Shown here piece after piece: positions 8,788-17,850 of a DNA stretch of 64,000 nucleotides (its first letter is position 1; every line of letters begins with the position of its first letter). This stretch comes from Myxococcota bacterium (GTDB taxonomy: Bacteria; Myxococcota_A; Polyangia; Polyangiales; Houyiibacteriaceae). The translations under genes and the position numbers were made by a program. Below the pieces are notes generated by a model that ran no database searches, had not been told where the DNA came from, and was given only the letters and a program-made list of their open reading frames with translations. The stretch covers positions 1 to 64,000 of the forward strand of contig JANQQS010000080.1 of assembly GCA_028284955.1 (NCBI GenBank), read 5' to 3'.

Positions 8788-10581
8788 CTATTGGAGGCAG
8801 ATTGAGGTCAAACCAAAACTAACCAACTCGAAATCGTCACTCGCGAGCTGGGCGCTTACGTTTTCGCCCGTGCATTCCACAATTCCGGTTGCTCGACCGG
8901 CGCACATCACGTTACTGCCCATCGAAAGCGCCTCGGGAAGCCAATCGCCAGCGGTCCCCACCGGCGTCGGGACTACCTTGTTGCTTGCTTCGGTCAGCCC
9001 GATTTGACCTTGACCGTTGAATCCCCAGCAAAATAGGCCGTTATTGGTTCCGTCGCTCCGAATGCCGCAGGTGCTCTGATCGCCACCGGAAACACGTATC
9101 CAATCGGTCGCGGTGCCTGCCTGGGTAGGCACCAGACGCGGGTCTTCATCTCCAACGCCCAGCGGCCCCGCTGGATTTCGCCCCCAACACCACAGCGACC
9201 CATCGGTCTTCAGCGCGCAAACGTGGTCCACGCCAGTATCTACATCCGCCCAATCGGTGTCGGTACCCACCTGCGCGGGGACTTCGCGCCGCATTTCATC
9301 ACCGTGCCCGGTGCGACCTTGACCGCCGTTGCCCCAGCACCATATGGTACCGTCGGTGCGAATCGCACAAGTGATTAACTCTCCGAGGGAGACGTCCGCC
9401 CAAACGGATTCGGGCCCAATCAACGTAGGCGCGTCACGCGGTTCTAGTTCGTCCTCCCCGACACCCAGTTGTCCGTGATCGTTTCGGCCCCAGCAGAAGA
9501 GCGAGCCGGCGCGGATTCCGCACGTGTGATCTCCACTACGCGATGCTTCGATCTGGCTCCAATCGGTCTCCGTGCCTACTTGAGCGGGGAAGTCGCTACT
9601 TCCAGACGGTCCCAATCCAAGCTGCCCCTCATTGTTCTCGCCCCAACAAAACACCGTGCCATTGTTCTTAAGCGCGCAAGTGTGCGCTTCGCCCGCTGTG
9701 ACCGCGCGCCAATCGGTGTCGCTGCCTACCTGTACAGGAACCGGGCTCACGATGACCGCCTCGCCACTGCCGCCCACGCCGAGTTGACCGCTTGAATTTG
9801 CCCCCCAGCAAAACAGCAAGCCTTCGGTCGTCACCATGCATACGTGGTCGCGGCCAACCGTCGTATCTTGCACCGAATGCCGCAAGATGCAGGCGCCGTC
9901 GGCGCAGGTACGCGTCGGACACGCGCAGGCCTGACAGGTGCCTCCGCTCACCCCGCACGCGTCCGAGGTATCGCCGGCTTGGCATAGCGCACCATCCCAG
10001 CAACCGGCGCAGCACGCCCCCGAGCGGCACATGCCTCCCGAACCGCAGCTGACGCCTTCTTTCTCGGGACGAACCTCGCAGCCTCGAGTTGCCGGGTCGC
10101 AGGTCAGACATTCCGCGCAATCGTCGTCGCTTTCGCAGTTCGTGCAGCGGCCGTTCATGCACGACGAAGCCCCACACAGCTCCACTTCTTCCGACCGCTG
10201 CAAGGAAACCACGATCTCAGTGCCCTCACTCGGAAGGTCTACGGTGGTACACCCGCGCGCAAACGATCGGCATGAGACGTCTTGAGCGGTGCCAATGAAA
10301 CTATATCGACCAGGTGGTAGTTGGGGCGGCGCTTCCATTTCGCCCGATCCGTCGCGGTCTTGATCCGCGCGATACAAAAACACTCCGGAATCGCACTCGC
10401 CTTCCAGAATCTCGCCCCGAAGCAGCGTCGCCCGCGCGCTCAGGCTCTCGTCTTCAAAGCGCACCAGCCACGAGAGGGTCCGCGCTTCTGTGTCTCCGCA
10501 TGATGTGAGCTCAAGCGACACCAAGCTGAACACGACCGCACACCACACCCCCAATCGCTCACCACGGCTGCATCTCACCAT
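8788..10581 (-). CDS. RCC1-repeat lipoprotein, paralogue 1
   Basis: A 597-residue predicted lipoprotein (lipobox LTSC near residue 28). After an about 90-residue beta domain (GVFLYRADQDRDGSG, LPPGRYSF) comes a Cys-rich knot region (residues about 130-230: CMNGRCTNC, CAECLTCDPATRGC, CPTRTC). Six RCC1 blades follow, each with a [LVI]x-CWGxN-xxGQLG core (LLFCWGANSSGQLGVG is the first), plus a degenerate seventh (VECTGENVSAQLA). This predicts a beta-propeller on the cell surface. It is a tandem paralogue of the 10681-12495 gene, with closely matching protein and upstream DNA. Partners are unknown. Confidence 0.88.
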   Translation of the reverse strand: MVRCSRGERLGVWCAVVFSLVSLELTSCGDTEARTLSWLVRFEDESLSARATLLRGEILEGECDSGVFLYRADQDRDGSGEMEAPPQLPPGRYSFIGTAQDVSCRSFARGCTTVDLPSEGTEIVVSLQRSEEVELCGASSCMNGRCTNCESDDDCAECLTCDPATRGCEVRPEKEGVSCGSGGMCRSGACCAGCWDGALCQAGDTSDACGVSGGTCQACACPTRTCADGACILRHSVQDTTVGRDHVCMVTTEGLLFCWGANSSGQLGVGGSGEAVIVSPVPVQVGSDTDWRAVTAGEAHTCALKNNGTVFCWGENNEGQLGLGPSGSSDFPAQVGTETDWSQIEASRSGDHTCGIRAGSLFCWGRNDHGQLGVGEDELEPRDAPTLIGPESVWADVSLGELITCAIRTDGTIWCWGNGGQGRTGHGDEMRREVPAQVGTDTDWADVDTGVDHVCALKTDGSLWCWGRNPAGPLGVGDEDPRLVPTQAGTATDWIRVSGGDQSTCGIRSDGTNNGLFCWGFNGQGQIGLTEASNKVVPTPVGTAGDWLPEALSMGSNVMCAGRATGIVECTGENVSAQLASDDFELVSFGLTSICLQ

Positions 10582-10680
10582 ACGCGCTACGCCCCCACCA
10601 TCCTACGCCTCGCAAAGCTACGACAAGACTACCAGAAACCTAGTGGACCCGTTCCCTTCGTTGAAGAGCACAGCGCGCGA

Positions 10681-12495
10681 TCATTGAAAGCAAATCGGAG
10701 TAAACGCGAAAATTATGGAGTCAAAATCATCGCTCGCGAGTTGACCGCTCTTGTTCCACCCAGTGCACTCCAAAAGCCCTCCTGAGCGGCCCGCACAGGA
10801 CACATCCTCGCCCATGGAAATCGTCTCCGGCACCCAGTCGGTGGCCGACCCGATGGGCGTAGGGACCACCTTGTTGCTCCTGTCTGTAAGCCCCACCTGA
10901 CCATCGTCATTGAAGCCCCAACAAAACAGGTTGTTGTTGGTACCGTCGCTCCGAATGCCGCAGGTGGTTTGGTCCCCGCCGGTCACGGCAATCCAATCGG
11001 TGGCGATGCCCGCCTGCGTGGGCGCCAAGCGATCGTCTTCATCACCGACGCCTAGCGGTCCCGCGGGATTTCGCCCCCAGCACCACAACGAGCCGTCGTT
11101 TTTGATCGCACACGTATGAGATCGAGCGACCGAGATAGTCATCCAGTCGGTGTCCGTGCCAACCTGGGTGGGTTCTACACGACGCATTTCGTCGCCGAGA
11201 CCCAACCTGCCGCGATCGCCATTGCCCCAACACCAAAGCGTCCCGCCCATTCGAATCGCACAGGTAGAAAGCTCACCCGCGGATGCGTCTACCCAAACAT
11301 TCGCGGGTGGGATAAGCGTGGGTGCATCGCGAGAATTCAAGTCACCCACGCCGAGTTGGCCGTGGTCGTTTCGACCCCAGCAGTAGAGCGAGCTCCCTCG
11401 CAAACCACAGGTGTGGTCGCCATCGTTTCCTGCATCAATCAAACTCCAATCGGCTTCTGTGCCGACTTGAGCCGGGACTTCGCTCCCTCCCGAAGGTCCC
11501 AATCCGAGCTGTCCCTCGTTATTCGCGCCCCAACAAAACACCGTGCCATTGTTCTTGAGTGCGCAGGTATGCGCCTCACCCGCCGTAACGGTACGCCAAT
11601 CGGTGTCGGTGCCCGCTTGCAGCGGGACCGTGCTGATCGTGATGGCTTCGCCGCTTCCCCCAACCCCAAGCTGACCTGACGAATTCATTCCCCAGCAAAA
11701 TATCAGGCCCTCCGTCGTCACCATGCATACGTGGCCGGTTCCAGTCGCCGAGTTCTGCACCACATGCGGGAAAACGCAGGCACCTTCGGTGCAAGCACGC
11801 GTGGGGCACGCGCATACCTGACAGCTGCCCCCGCTGACGCCACACGCGTCTGGGGTGTCGCCAGCCTGGCACAGGGAGCCATCCCAGCATCCCACGCAGC
11901 ACGCCCCCGAGCGACACATGCCTCCCGAACCGCAGCTCATTCCCTCCTTCTCAGGACGAACTTCGCACCCTCGAGTCGCTGGGTCGCAGGTCAAACATTC
12001 CGCGCAGTCGTCGTCGCTTTCGCAATTCGTACACCGACCATTCATGCACGACGAAGCTCCACACAGCTCGACTTCTTCGGATGGCTGCAGCGAAACCACA
12101 ATCTCCATCCCCTCGCTCGGAAGGTCGACCGTCGTGCATCCTCGCGCGAACAATCGGCACGAACCGTCCTGCGCGGTGCCCACAAAGCTATATCGACCGG
12201 GCGGAAGCGAAGGAGGCGCTTCCATTTGGCCGGACCCGTCGCGGTCTTGGTCGGCGCGATACAGAAACACTCCCGAATCGCACTCGCCTTCCAAAATCTC
12301 GCCCCGAAGGAGCGTGGCTCGTGCGCTCAGGCTCTCGTCTTCAAAGCGCACCAACCACGACAGCGCGCGTGTTTCCGTCCCTCCACATGACGTGAGCGCC
12401 AGTGATATCAGGCTGAGTGACACCAGGCCGAGCACGAATCTGCACCGAACCTTCCATCGCGAAGCCTTTTGCCCGCCACGGCCCCAACCCACCAT
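10681..12495 (-). CDS. RCC1-repeat lipoprotein, paralogue 2
   Basis: A 604-residue lipoprotein (lipobox LTSC) with the same layout as its neighbour: beta domain, Cys-rich segment, and six RCC1 blades with CWG cores (LIFCWGMNSSGQLGVG, VFCWGANNEGQLGLG and so on), then a degenerate last blade (LECTGWNKSGQLAS). The N-terminal 250 residues are almost identical to paralogue 1, and the blades differ by scattered substitutions. Both genes share a GGCGTA-CGC-TATGGTG-like start region. About 100 bases separate the genes. The propeller could bind a protein or carbohydrate outside the cell; no enzymatic motif is seen. Confidence 0.88.
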   Translation of the reverse strand: MVGWGRGGQKASRWKVRCRFVLGLVSLSLISLALTSCGGTETRALSWLVRFEDESLSARATLLRGEILEGECDSGVFLYRADQDRDGSGQMEAPPSLPPGRYSFVGTAQDGSCRLFARGCTTVDLPSEGMEIVVSLQPSEEVELCGASSCMNGRCTNCESDDDCAECLTCDPATRGCEVRPEKEGMSCGSGGMCRSGACCVGCWDGSLCQAGDTPDACGVSGGSCQVCACPTRACTEGACVFPHVVQNSATGTGHVCMVTTEGLIFCWGMNSSGQLGVGGSGEAITISTVPLQAGTDTDWRTVTAGEAHTCALKNNGTVFCWGANNEGQLGLGPSGGSEVPAQVGTEADWSLIDAGNDGDHTCGLRGSSLYCWGRNDHGQLGVGDLNSRDAPTLIPPANVWVDASAGELSTCAIRMGGTLWCWGNGDRGRLGLGDEMRRVEPTQVGTDTDWMTISVARSHTCAIKNDGSLWCWGRNPAGPLGVGDEDDRLAPTQAGIATDWIAVTGGDQTTCGIRSDGTNNNLFCWGFNDDGQVGLTDRSNKVVPTPIGSATDWVPETISMGEDVSCAGRSGGLLECTGWNKSGQLASDDFDSIIFAFTPICFQ

Positions 12496-12592
12496 ATGCG
12501 TTACGCCCCCACGATCTACGCGACTGCAGAACCATTCCCCGCTTTGTTATATCGTTGAACGGACCTGCTACGCAATTCGTGAGAGCTTGCGT

Positions 12593-14647
12593 TTACTGTT
12601 CTGGGTCTAGGCGCACCACCAAACGGACCAGCCCGGTCGCCGGAACGTCGACCACCCGGTTGATGGACGGCCCCTCACCATACGGAAACAGCGAGATGGT
12701 GTGACGCCCCTGAGTGAGCCGTATACGTGTGGGTGAACGACCTACCCGCATGCCGTTAACATAGATCTCGGCCCACCCGGGCGGAGTAGCGACCGAAACC
12801 GTATTCATCGCCATCCCGGTCTGCGTCACCGTCGCGGTATCGGTCTTGCTTGGCGCAGTCGTCGTTTTCTGAGTCTGGGCGGCTTTTTGTTTTGCTACCC
12901 GGTTCGCACCAGCGCCTTTGCGGACACGCCGGACACGCACCTTTTGCTCGCTGGACACGCCGGTCGGGTCTGTATTCTGCGCGGTATCCGGTGAAGTCGT
13001 CGTTTCGTCCGGATCGCGCGTCTCAGTATTCTCTTCTTTCGACGACACGGGGCTAGATATCGCGTCCGCGGCCGGTTTCGTGGGTTCCTTCTGCGCACTC
13101 TCGTCCGACTGCCCAGAGTTCGCCGGCGCAGCGGACTCCTGCGTTGGCGCAAAGGGGAACACGCCGGCTCGCCAACTCCAGAATGTGAACGCGCCAACCA
13201 TTGCACCGAGTAGTGCAAGCACGCGAAGCCACTTTTTCCTGGATTTTCTCGCCCGGAGCTGCGCGATAGAAGATCGCTCGCTCCCGTCAGGCATCGATCG
13301 CTCTCCGGTATCGCTGAGACCTTTGAGATGCGGAGGACGAATCGATGGATGCGGCTCGGCACGGGCGACTCGATCGAGCATCTCCCGATGTTCTGAGATT
13401 TCTTTTCCAAACAGCGAAGTCATCCAATCGGCAACGTCCGCGGTGCTGATTCCACCTTCCGAGGCGATGACCGAATTCAGGTCGCGCGCCATTTGCCGAG
13501 CCGTTTGATAACGTTCGTTCTGTGAGCGACAGAGCGCTCGCATGACGATGCGGTCGAGCTCTTCGGGAATGTTTGGCCGCACCTCAGATGGACGAGGAAT
13601 GCGAGAGTTGAGCACTGCGGTGAGGGTCTCGGCGTGAGACTCGCGAGAAAATAGTCGCCGAAGCGTGAGCATTTCCCAAAGACAAACGCCGAGCGCCCAA
13701 ATGTCCGTGCGGTGATTGAGTGGCTCCTGCGAAAGCTGCTCCGGCGCCATATAGCGAAACTTACCTTTGACGATTCCCGTCGCGGTTTGGTGGTCACGCC
13801 CCACCGCGCGCGCAATGCCGAAATCGAGCACGCGAATACCGCCATCGTAGGTGACGAAAATGTTGTGAGGCGACACGTCGCGATGAACGACCTCGAGCGG
13901 CACGCCACGCTCATCGACCAGCGTGTGCGCTGCGTGAAGGCCTTCCGCGGCTTCCGCGATCACCCGTGCAGCAAGCATCAAATACTCCGCTGGACGTTCC
14001 TTGGGAGGCTGGCGAGCGACCTTTCGTGCGACCGCCGAGAGGGGTACGCCGGCGAGGTACTCCATAACGAGGAAGTAGGTTCCGTCGTCCTTGCCGAAAT
14101 CGAATACGCCACACACGTTGGGATGGCTGATTCGCGACGCGATTCGAGCCTCCTCGAGGAACATCTTGACGAACACCTCTTCCTTGGCGAGATGCTCGTG
14201 AATCACTTTCACGGCGAAGAGTTTGGAGAAGCCCTCCGTCTTTGCAGAGCGAGCCAAGTACAGGGTCGCCATTCCGCCCGAAGCGATTTCCGCGCTCAGC
14301 ATATAGCGACCGAGGCGACGCGTCCGCGAGGAGTTGTGAACGTGGGTGAGGGTGTACTCTTCGTTCCCGGGCGAATCATCGTCCTCGGACCCAATGTCCT
14401 CCACGTCGATGCTTGGCTCGTCTGCGCCCTCTTCAGGGCGTTTCGACTTGCGATCCGCGTTCATGCTGGGCCTGTCCGCTGAGCCACCGGGGGGCGGCTG
14501 AGACGAGCTTAGCCCGATCGGGTCAGAAGATCGCCTTATGGATCTGGACCCAGATTCCTGGGAGTTGGTTCGGGATATCGATTCGCTGCTCTGGTCGAGA
14601 GCTGGTGGTGGCGCGGAGGAACGATCATCGGCCGAAAATTCGGTCAT
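12593..14647 (-). CDS. Transmembrane Ser/Thr protein kinase with C-terminal PEGA domain
   Basis: A 684-residue Hanks-type kinase. After an acidic, low-complexity N-terminus (about 1-105), the kinase domain shows the Gly loop (ASGGMATLYLA), the catalytic Lys (FAVKVIHEH), HRDVSPHN, DFG in VLDFGIARA and the MAPEQ motif, all intact. A single transmembrane helix (LRVLALLGAMVGAFTFW) is followed by a Ser/Thr/Glu-rich periplasmic linker and a PEGA-type beta domain at the end (GWAEIYVNGMRVGRSPTRI). A GGAAGAG site lies before ATG 14647. It presumably senses an envelope signal and phosphorylates cytoplasmic targets, which are unknown. Confidence 0.92.
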   Translation of the reverse strand: MTEFSADDRSSAPPPALDQSSESISRTNSQESGSRSIRRSSDPIGLSSSQPPPGGSADRPSMNADRKSKRPEEGADEPSIDVEDIGSEDDDSPGNEEYTLTHVHNSSRTRRLGRYMLSAEIASGGMATLYLARSAKTEGFSKLFAVKVIHEHLAKEEVFVKMFLEEARIASRISHPNVCGVFDFGKDDGTYFLVMEYLAGVPLSAVARKVARQPPKERPAEYLMLAARVIAEAAEGLHAAHTLVDERGVPLEVVHRDVSPHNIFVTYDGGIRVLDFGIARAVGRDHQTATGIVKGKFRYMAPEQLSQEPLNHRTDIWALGVCLWEMLTLRRLFSRESHAETLTAVLNSRIPRPSEVRPNIPEELDRIVMRALCRSQNERYQTARQMARDLNSVIASEGGISTADVADWMTSLFGKEISEHREMLDRVARAEPHPSIRPPHLKGLSDTGERSMPDGSERSSIAQLRARKSRKKWLRVLALLGAMVGAFTFWSWRAGVFPFAPTQESAAPANSGQSDESAQKEPTKPAADAISSPVSSKEENTETRDPDETTTSPDTAQNTDPTGVSSEQKVRVRRVRKGAGANRVAKQKAAQTQKTTTAPSKTDTATVTQTGMAMNTVSVATPPGWAEIYVNGMRVGRSPTRIRLTQGRHTISLFPYGEGPSINRVVDVPATGLVRLVVRLDPEQ

Positions 14648-15078
14648 CGATCTCTTCCAATACCTTTGTAGCCCAACATGGAGTTCAACACCCCCTCCAA
14701 CATTCTACAAATTTAAATTCGATATCCTAAACGTTTTTCACAGTCAGCGGCCGGTTTCGCTTGTTTGTCTTCTTTTTGGCTGCTTTTTGTGGCGGACCCC
14801 CAAAGTGTGGGGTGGCCCCAAGTACGAGAAACGATCACCGCTTTTTGCCAAGCTCCCAGGTCGACTGGCAAACCCCCTCTTGTGAGAGATCTCACATCAA
14901 GCCTCGGGAAGCAACCAGATGTACACGTTGACGTCTGGGGCCGGGCCAGCGTGCAAGGCAAGGGTGAATTGCGCACTCGCATTTTCATCACCAATTTACA
15001 GTACATAGCCACAATTGCAATTACTCAAGGGTTAAATTCGGCCATCGTTGACAATGTAGTCAACCGACCCCCACGGCT
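14648..15078. other. Intergenic region, about 430 bases
   Basis: No convincing gene is present. The 14690-14740 part is AT-rich (ACAAATTTAAATTCG) and is the likely promoter zone of the kinase gene. A small dyad (CCCCA-AAGTG-TGGGG) lies near 14798-14812. The dyad at 15047-15064 is listed separately. Confidence 0.4.
15047..15064. promoter_or_regulatory. Perfect dyad, possible operator or weak terminator
   Basis: GTTGAC and GTCAAC form a perfect inverted repeat around a 6-base spacer, 14 bases beyond the stop codon of the minus-strand hydrolase gene. No T-run follows, so a protein-binding site is as likely as a terminator. Confidence 0.3.
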
Positions 15079-15744
15079 TCATTGCAAGGCGGAGACCACC
15101 ACCCGCTGAGCCCGTGCATCGAACAGGATTTGGTTGTGGCTGACATCGTCAAGGCAGACGATGCGCGCATCTTCGACGCGGCCCGCGCTTTCGGGAGGGG
15201 TGATCATTCGGTCCCGCCCCGCGATGATCGCAACATGAGGTAGGGGGCCGTGTTCGCTCGCGGACGGACCGAGCGCGCGAAGCACCGCGCTACCGGGGGC
15301 CATGGCCCGGGTGAGTGAGAGCGCGCCGACTCCAGCCGCGTAGGTTCCGGAATGAGGCGTGGCCAATGTGACCAAACGATCCACACGAGCTGCACCGCCG
15401 AGGCGCTGCACGTACCACCGAGCCAACAATCCACCGAGCGAATGCCCGACCAGCGAAACGCGGGCTCGAGACGGGAGCCGGCGATCGATGAAGGCTCTCA
15501 GCTCATGGGCAACTGAATAGAACGACGCAAGAGGAGAATATGTGAAACTTACACAGGACCATCCTGTCTCGCGATTCACGCGGGTCATCATGGGTTCAAA
15601 GACCGCTCCCGCGGCCAAGAATCCGTGCACAAACACGACCGCATGTGTGCCTTGACCCGCGTCGACTTCGGACCGCACCGCGTGCTTGGCCATAAGCCAG
15701 CCTTGCCGAACAATGGCCGAGGCTTCGAGCAAGCGAGAGTTCAT
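15079..15744 (-). CDS. Alpha/beta-hydrolase (lipase/PGAP1-like)
   Basis: A 221-residue esterase/lipase-type hydrolase. It has the oxyanion-hole HG in VVFVHGFLAAG, the nucleophile elbow GHSLGG followed by LLARWYVQRLGG, an acidic residue in IIAGRDRMITP and the catalytic His in DVSHNQILFD near the C-terminus. The pattern fits triacylglycerol lipase or PGAP1-like proteins. No signal peptide is evident, so it is probably cytoplasmic or membrane-associated. It ends a run of minus-strand genes with the epimerase and trp genes; the 75-base gap to the epimerase gene would allow co-transcription. Confidence 0.85.
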   Translation of the reverse strand: MNSRLLEASAIVRQGWLMAKHAVRSEVDAGQGTHAVVFVHGFLAAGAVFEPMMTRVNRETGWSCVSFTYSPLASFYSVAHELRAFIDRRLPSRARVSLVGHSLGGLLARWYVQRLGGAARVDRLVTLATPHSGTYAAGVGALSLTRAMAPGSAVLRALGPSASEHGPLPHVAIIAGRDRMITPPESAGRVEDARIVCLDDVSHNQILFDARAQRVVVSALQ

Positions 15745-15819
15745 ACCGCCGCCCTGTTTTCCTCCACACCGTTCACTGCCGCACCGTTCATTGCTGCTCG
15801 GGTCATCGCCGCCGAATCA

Positions 15820-16890
15820 TCACCGAGAGTATCGAGGCACCCAGCGTTCCGCCTGATACCACCGCAAAACCTGCGACCACCCCTCTTCGAACCGACCAAA
15901 ACGCGGCGTCCAACCCAGTTGGCGCAGCTTGGAGGAGTCGACGACCAGATCTTGATAGATCAGCGTCATCGCTTCGCGGTCGAGCCTGGGTCGCAGCGCT
16001 GGTTTGAGGCCGTGACGTAAGATCACCAATCGCCATCCGGCGAGCGCCGCAGCGTCCGCGCCGTGCCACGCCCCGGGAGCTTGGAGCACGCGAGCCGCAC
16101 CTTCCAAAACGAGATGAGGCAACGATCCGGTCGCGACGCTCCGAAGCCCGTAGGCGTCAAAGGTCATCCCGATGCGGTCGCCGAGCGAGATCGCGTCGCC
16201 ATCGGATACGTTGTACACCTGCCACGCGGTGTCCTCTCGCTCGAGCACAAACAACAGAGCGCGCGCGACATCTTCGGCATGAACCATGGTGGCCATCGGG
16301 CCTCCACTTGGCCGCGGCAACACTGGGCTCGCGAGCCGAAGCAGCGGCCCCAACGAAAGCAAGCTTGCTGCGAAATGCCGACCCCGTTGCCCATAGATCG
16401 GAGCCGCACGGAGAATCGTCCAGGCCGGCCCCCCGGCGTCGTTTCGGCCGCGCAGGAACACATCCGCGCCGTGCTTGGACATTCCGTAGGGGCCGCGAGG
16501 CGCAATCGGCGATCCCTCGCGCAGCGTGGCCTGCTGCAGCGACTGGTAGAGCGTTGCCGTAGACATATGCACAAAGCGCTTCACCCCCGCGCGACCCGCC
16601 GCTTCGTACAGGTGCACCACGGCGTCGGTGTTGGTTCGGGCGAGCTCTGCGGAATCCGCGGCGACGTCGAGCTGCGCGGCAGTGTGGATCACGTAGTCAC
16701 ATCCGGAGACCAGCTCCGCTGCGACCTCCGGATCCCGCAAATCCGCAGCGCGCACTTCTCCGTGGACCGGGGCACGAATTCCTCGCTCGGTTAGATCCGT
16801 AGCGATGACCCGATAGCCTACCGCATCGGCCAAGCCCACCACATAACTCCCGACGGTACCGCGCGCACCTGTCACCAATATGGTCTTCAC
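15820..16890 (-). CDS. NAD-dependent epimerase/dehydratase (3-beta-HSD-like extended SDR)
   Basis: A 356-residue extended SDR. The NAD-binding motif is TGARGTVGSYV at the N-terminus, with the adenine-side D in ATDLTERG and VIHTAAQLD. The catalytic YGMSKHGAD (YxxxK) follows SMSTATLY-type strands. The start is GTG 16890 with GAGGAGA upstream. The family acts on nucleotide sugars, sterols or other secondary alcohols; the substrate is not evident. About 50 bases separate it from trpC, so it may be transcribed with the trp genes although it has no known role in tryptophan synthesis. Confidence 0.86.
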   Translation of the reverse strand: MKTILVTGARGTVGSYVVGLADAVGYRVIATDLTERGIRAPVHGEVRAADLRDPEVAAELVSGCDYVIHTAAQLDVAADSAELARTNTDAVVHLYEAAGRAGVKRFVHMSTATLYQSLQQATLREGSPIAPRGPYGMSKHGADVFLRGRNDAGGPAWTILRAAPIYGQRGRHFAASLLSLGPLLRLASPVLPRPSGGPMATMVHAEDVARALLFVLEREDTAWQVYNVSDGDAISLGDRIGMTFDAYGLRSVATGSLPHLVLEGAARVLQAPGAWHGADAAALAGWRLVILRHGLKPALRPRLDREAMTLIYQDLVVDSSKLRQLGWTPRFGRFEEGWSQVLRWYQAERWVPRYSR

Positions 16891-16940
16891 CGCGTTCTCT
16901 CCTCATGCATCGAAACCTAAGCCCACGACCCACAAAACCT

Positions 16941-17777
16941 TCACGACCCGGTTGATGGCTCGCCGCCCGCCAGGCTTAGCACGTCTCGAAGCTGAGTCTC
17001 AGGGTCGGCTGCGCGCATCAATCCCTCTCCGATGAGCGCTGCGTCGGCCCGGCTGCCCGCGACCGCCGCGAGGTCGTTTTTGGTGCGAATTCCGCTCATG
17101 AACACGGCCACCCGGTCTTCCGGAACGGTCTCGATCGCGCGGGTCGCAGCCGCGCGATCGACGCCAAACGTCCGAAGATCCCGGGCATTGACGCCCACCA
17201 CGGTGGCTTCGGTGGCGAGCGCTCGCTCGAGTTCTTCTCGGTTTGCCGCTTCGACGACTGGCTCGAGACCAAAAGTCCGCGCGGCCGCGATCAGCGACCT
17301 GAGCTCGTCGTCTGAGAGCGCTCGCACGAGCAATAGCACTAGCGATGCCCCCGATACGTAGGCCCACTCCACCTGGATGGGATCGAGGACGAACTCTTTC
17401 AGCAGAACCGGAGCATCGATCGCACGGGCCACGCGGCGCACCTCCAATAGCGAACCGTCAAAACCCGCTCGGTCGGCAAGCACGCTGACTGCCTTTGCGC
17501 CAGCCCGTTCGTAGGACTGGGCAATGCGAACGCCCTCCCCCGCCGCACGCACACGAATGGGACCAGCGCTGGGGCTTTTGAATTTGACCTCCGCGATCAC
17601 GCCTATGGCGCCACGCCGCCGAAGCATGTTGACCGCGTTCGCACCTCGCGTCGCGTGCGTTCCCGCCTGATCCGCGTTTCGGGTTTGGTCGACCCAATGC
17701 CTGAGGGCGCTCTGGTACCGATAGCGGCGGCGCACCTCGGTTCTTTTTCGTTTCAAAATTTCCGACAGATAGTCCAC
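16941..17777 (-). CDS. trpC: Indole-3-glycerol-phosphate synthase
   Basis: Catalyses ring closure of carboxyphenylamino-deoxyribulose phosphate to indole-3-glycerol phosphate, a late step of tryptophan synthesis in the cytoplasm. The 278-residue (beta/alpha)8 barrel shows the KFKSPSAGPIR substrate loop, the catalytic Lys in PVLLKEFVLD, VVGVNARDLRTF, the FMSGIRTKNDL strand-7 turn and ALIGEGLMRA. The start ATG 17777 gives the usual N-terminus (MDYLSEILKRKR). It is third in the order trpG-trpD-trpC. It is single-function; no TrpF fusion is seen. Confidence 0.96.
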   Translation of the reverse strand: MDYLSEILKRKRTEVRRRYRYQSALRHWVDQTRNADQAGTHATRGANAVNMLRRRGAIGVIAEVKFKSPSAGPIRVRAAGEGVRIAQSYERAGAKAVSVLADRAGFDGSLLEVRRVARAIDAPVLLKEFVLDPIQVEWAYVSGASLVLLLVRALSDDELRSLIAAARTFGLEPVVEAANREELERALATEATVVGVNARDLRTFGVDRAAATRAIETVPEDRVAVFMSGIRTKNDLAAVAGSRADAALIGEGLMRAADPETQLRDVLSLAGGEPSTGS

Positions 17778-17850
17778 CGACGTTACCCCAAGGCTTCAAT
17801 CCTTTGCATGTCTCCCCGTTCGAAGTGGCTGTGAAGCGACTGTGAAGCGT

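Noticed and set aside
14713-15109. Small overlapping frames between the kinase and hydrolase genes
   Set aside because: Opposite-strand frames of about 100 residues with no start signals or recognisable features.
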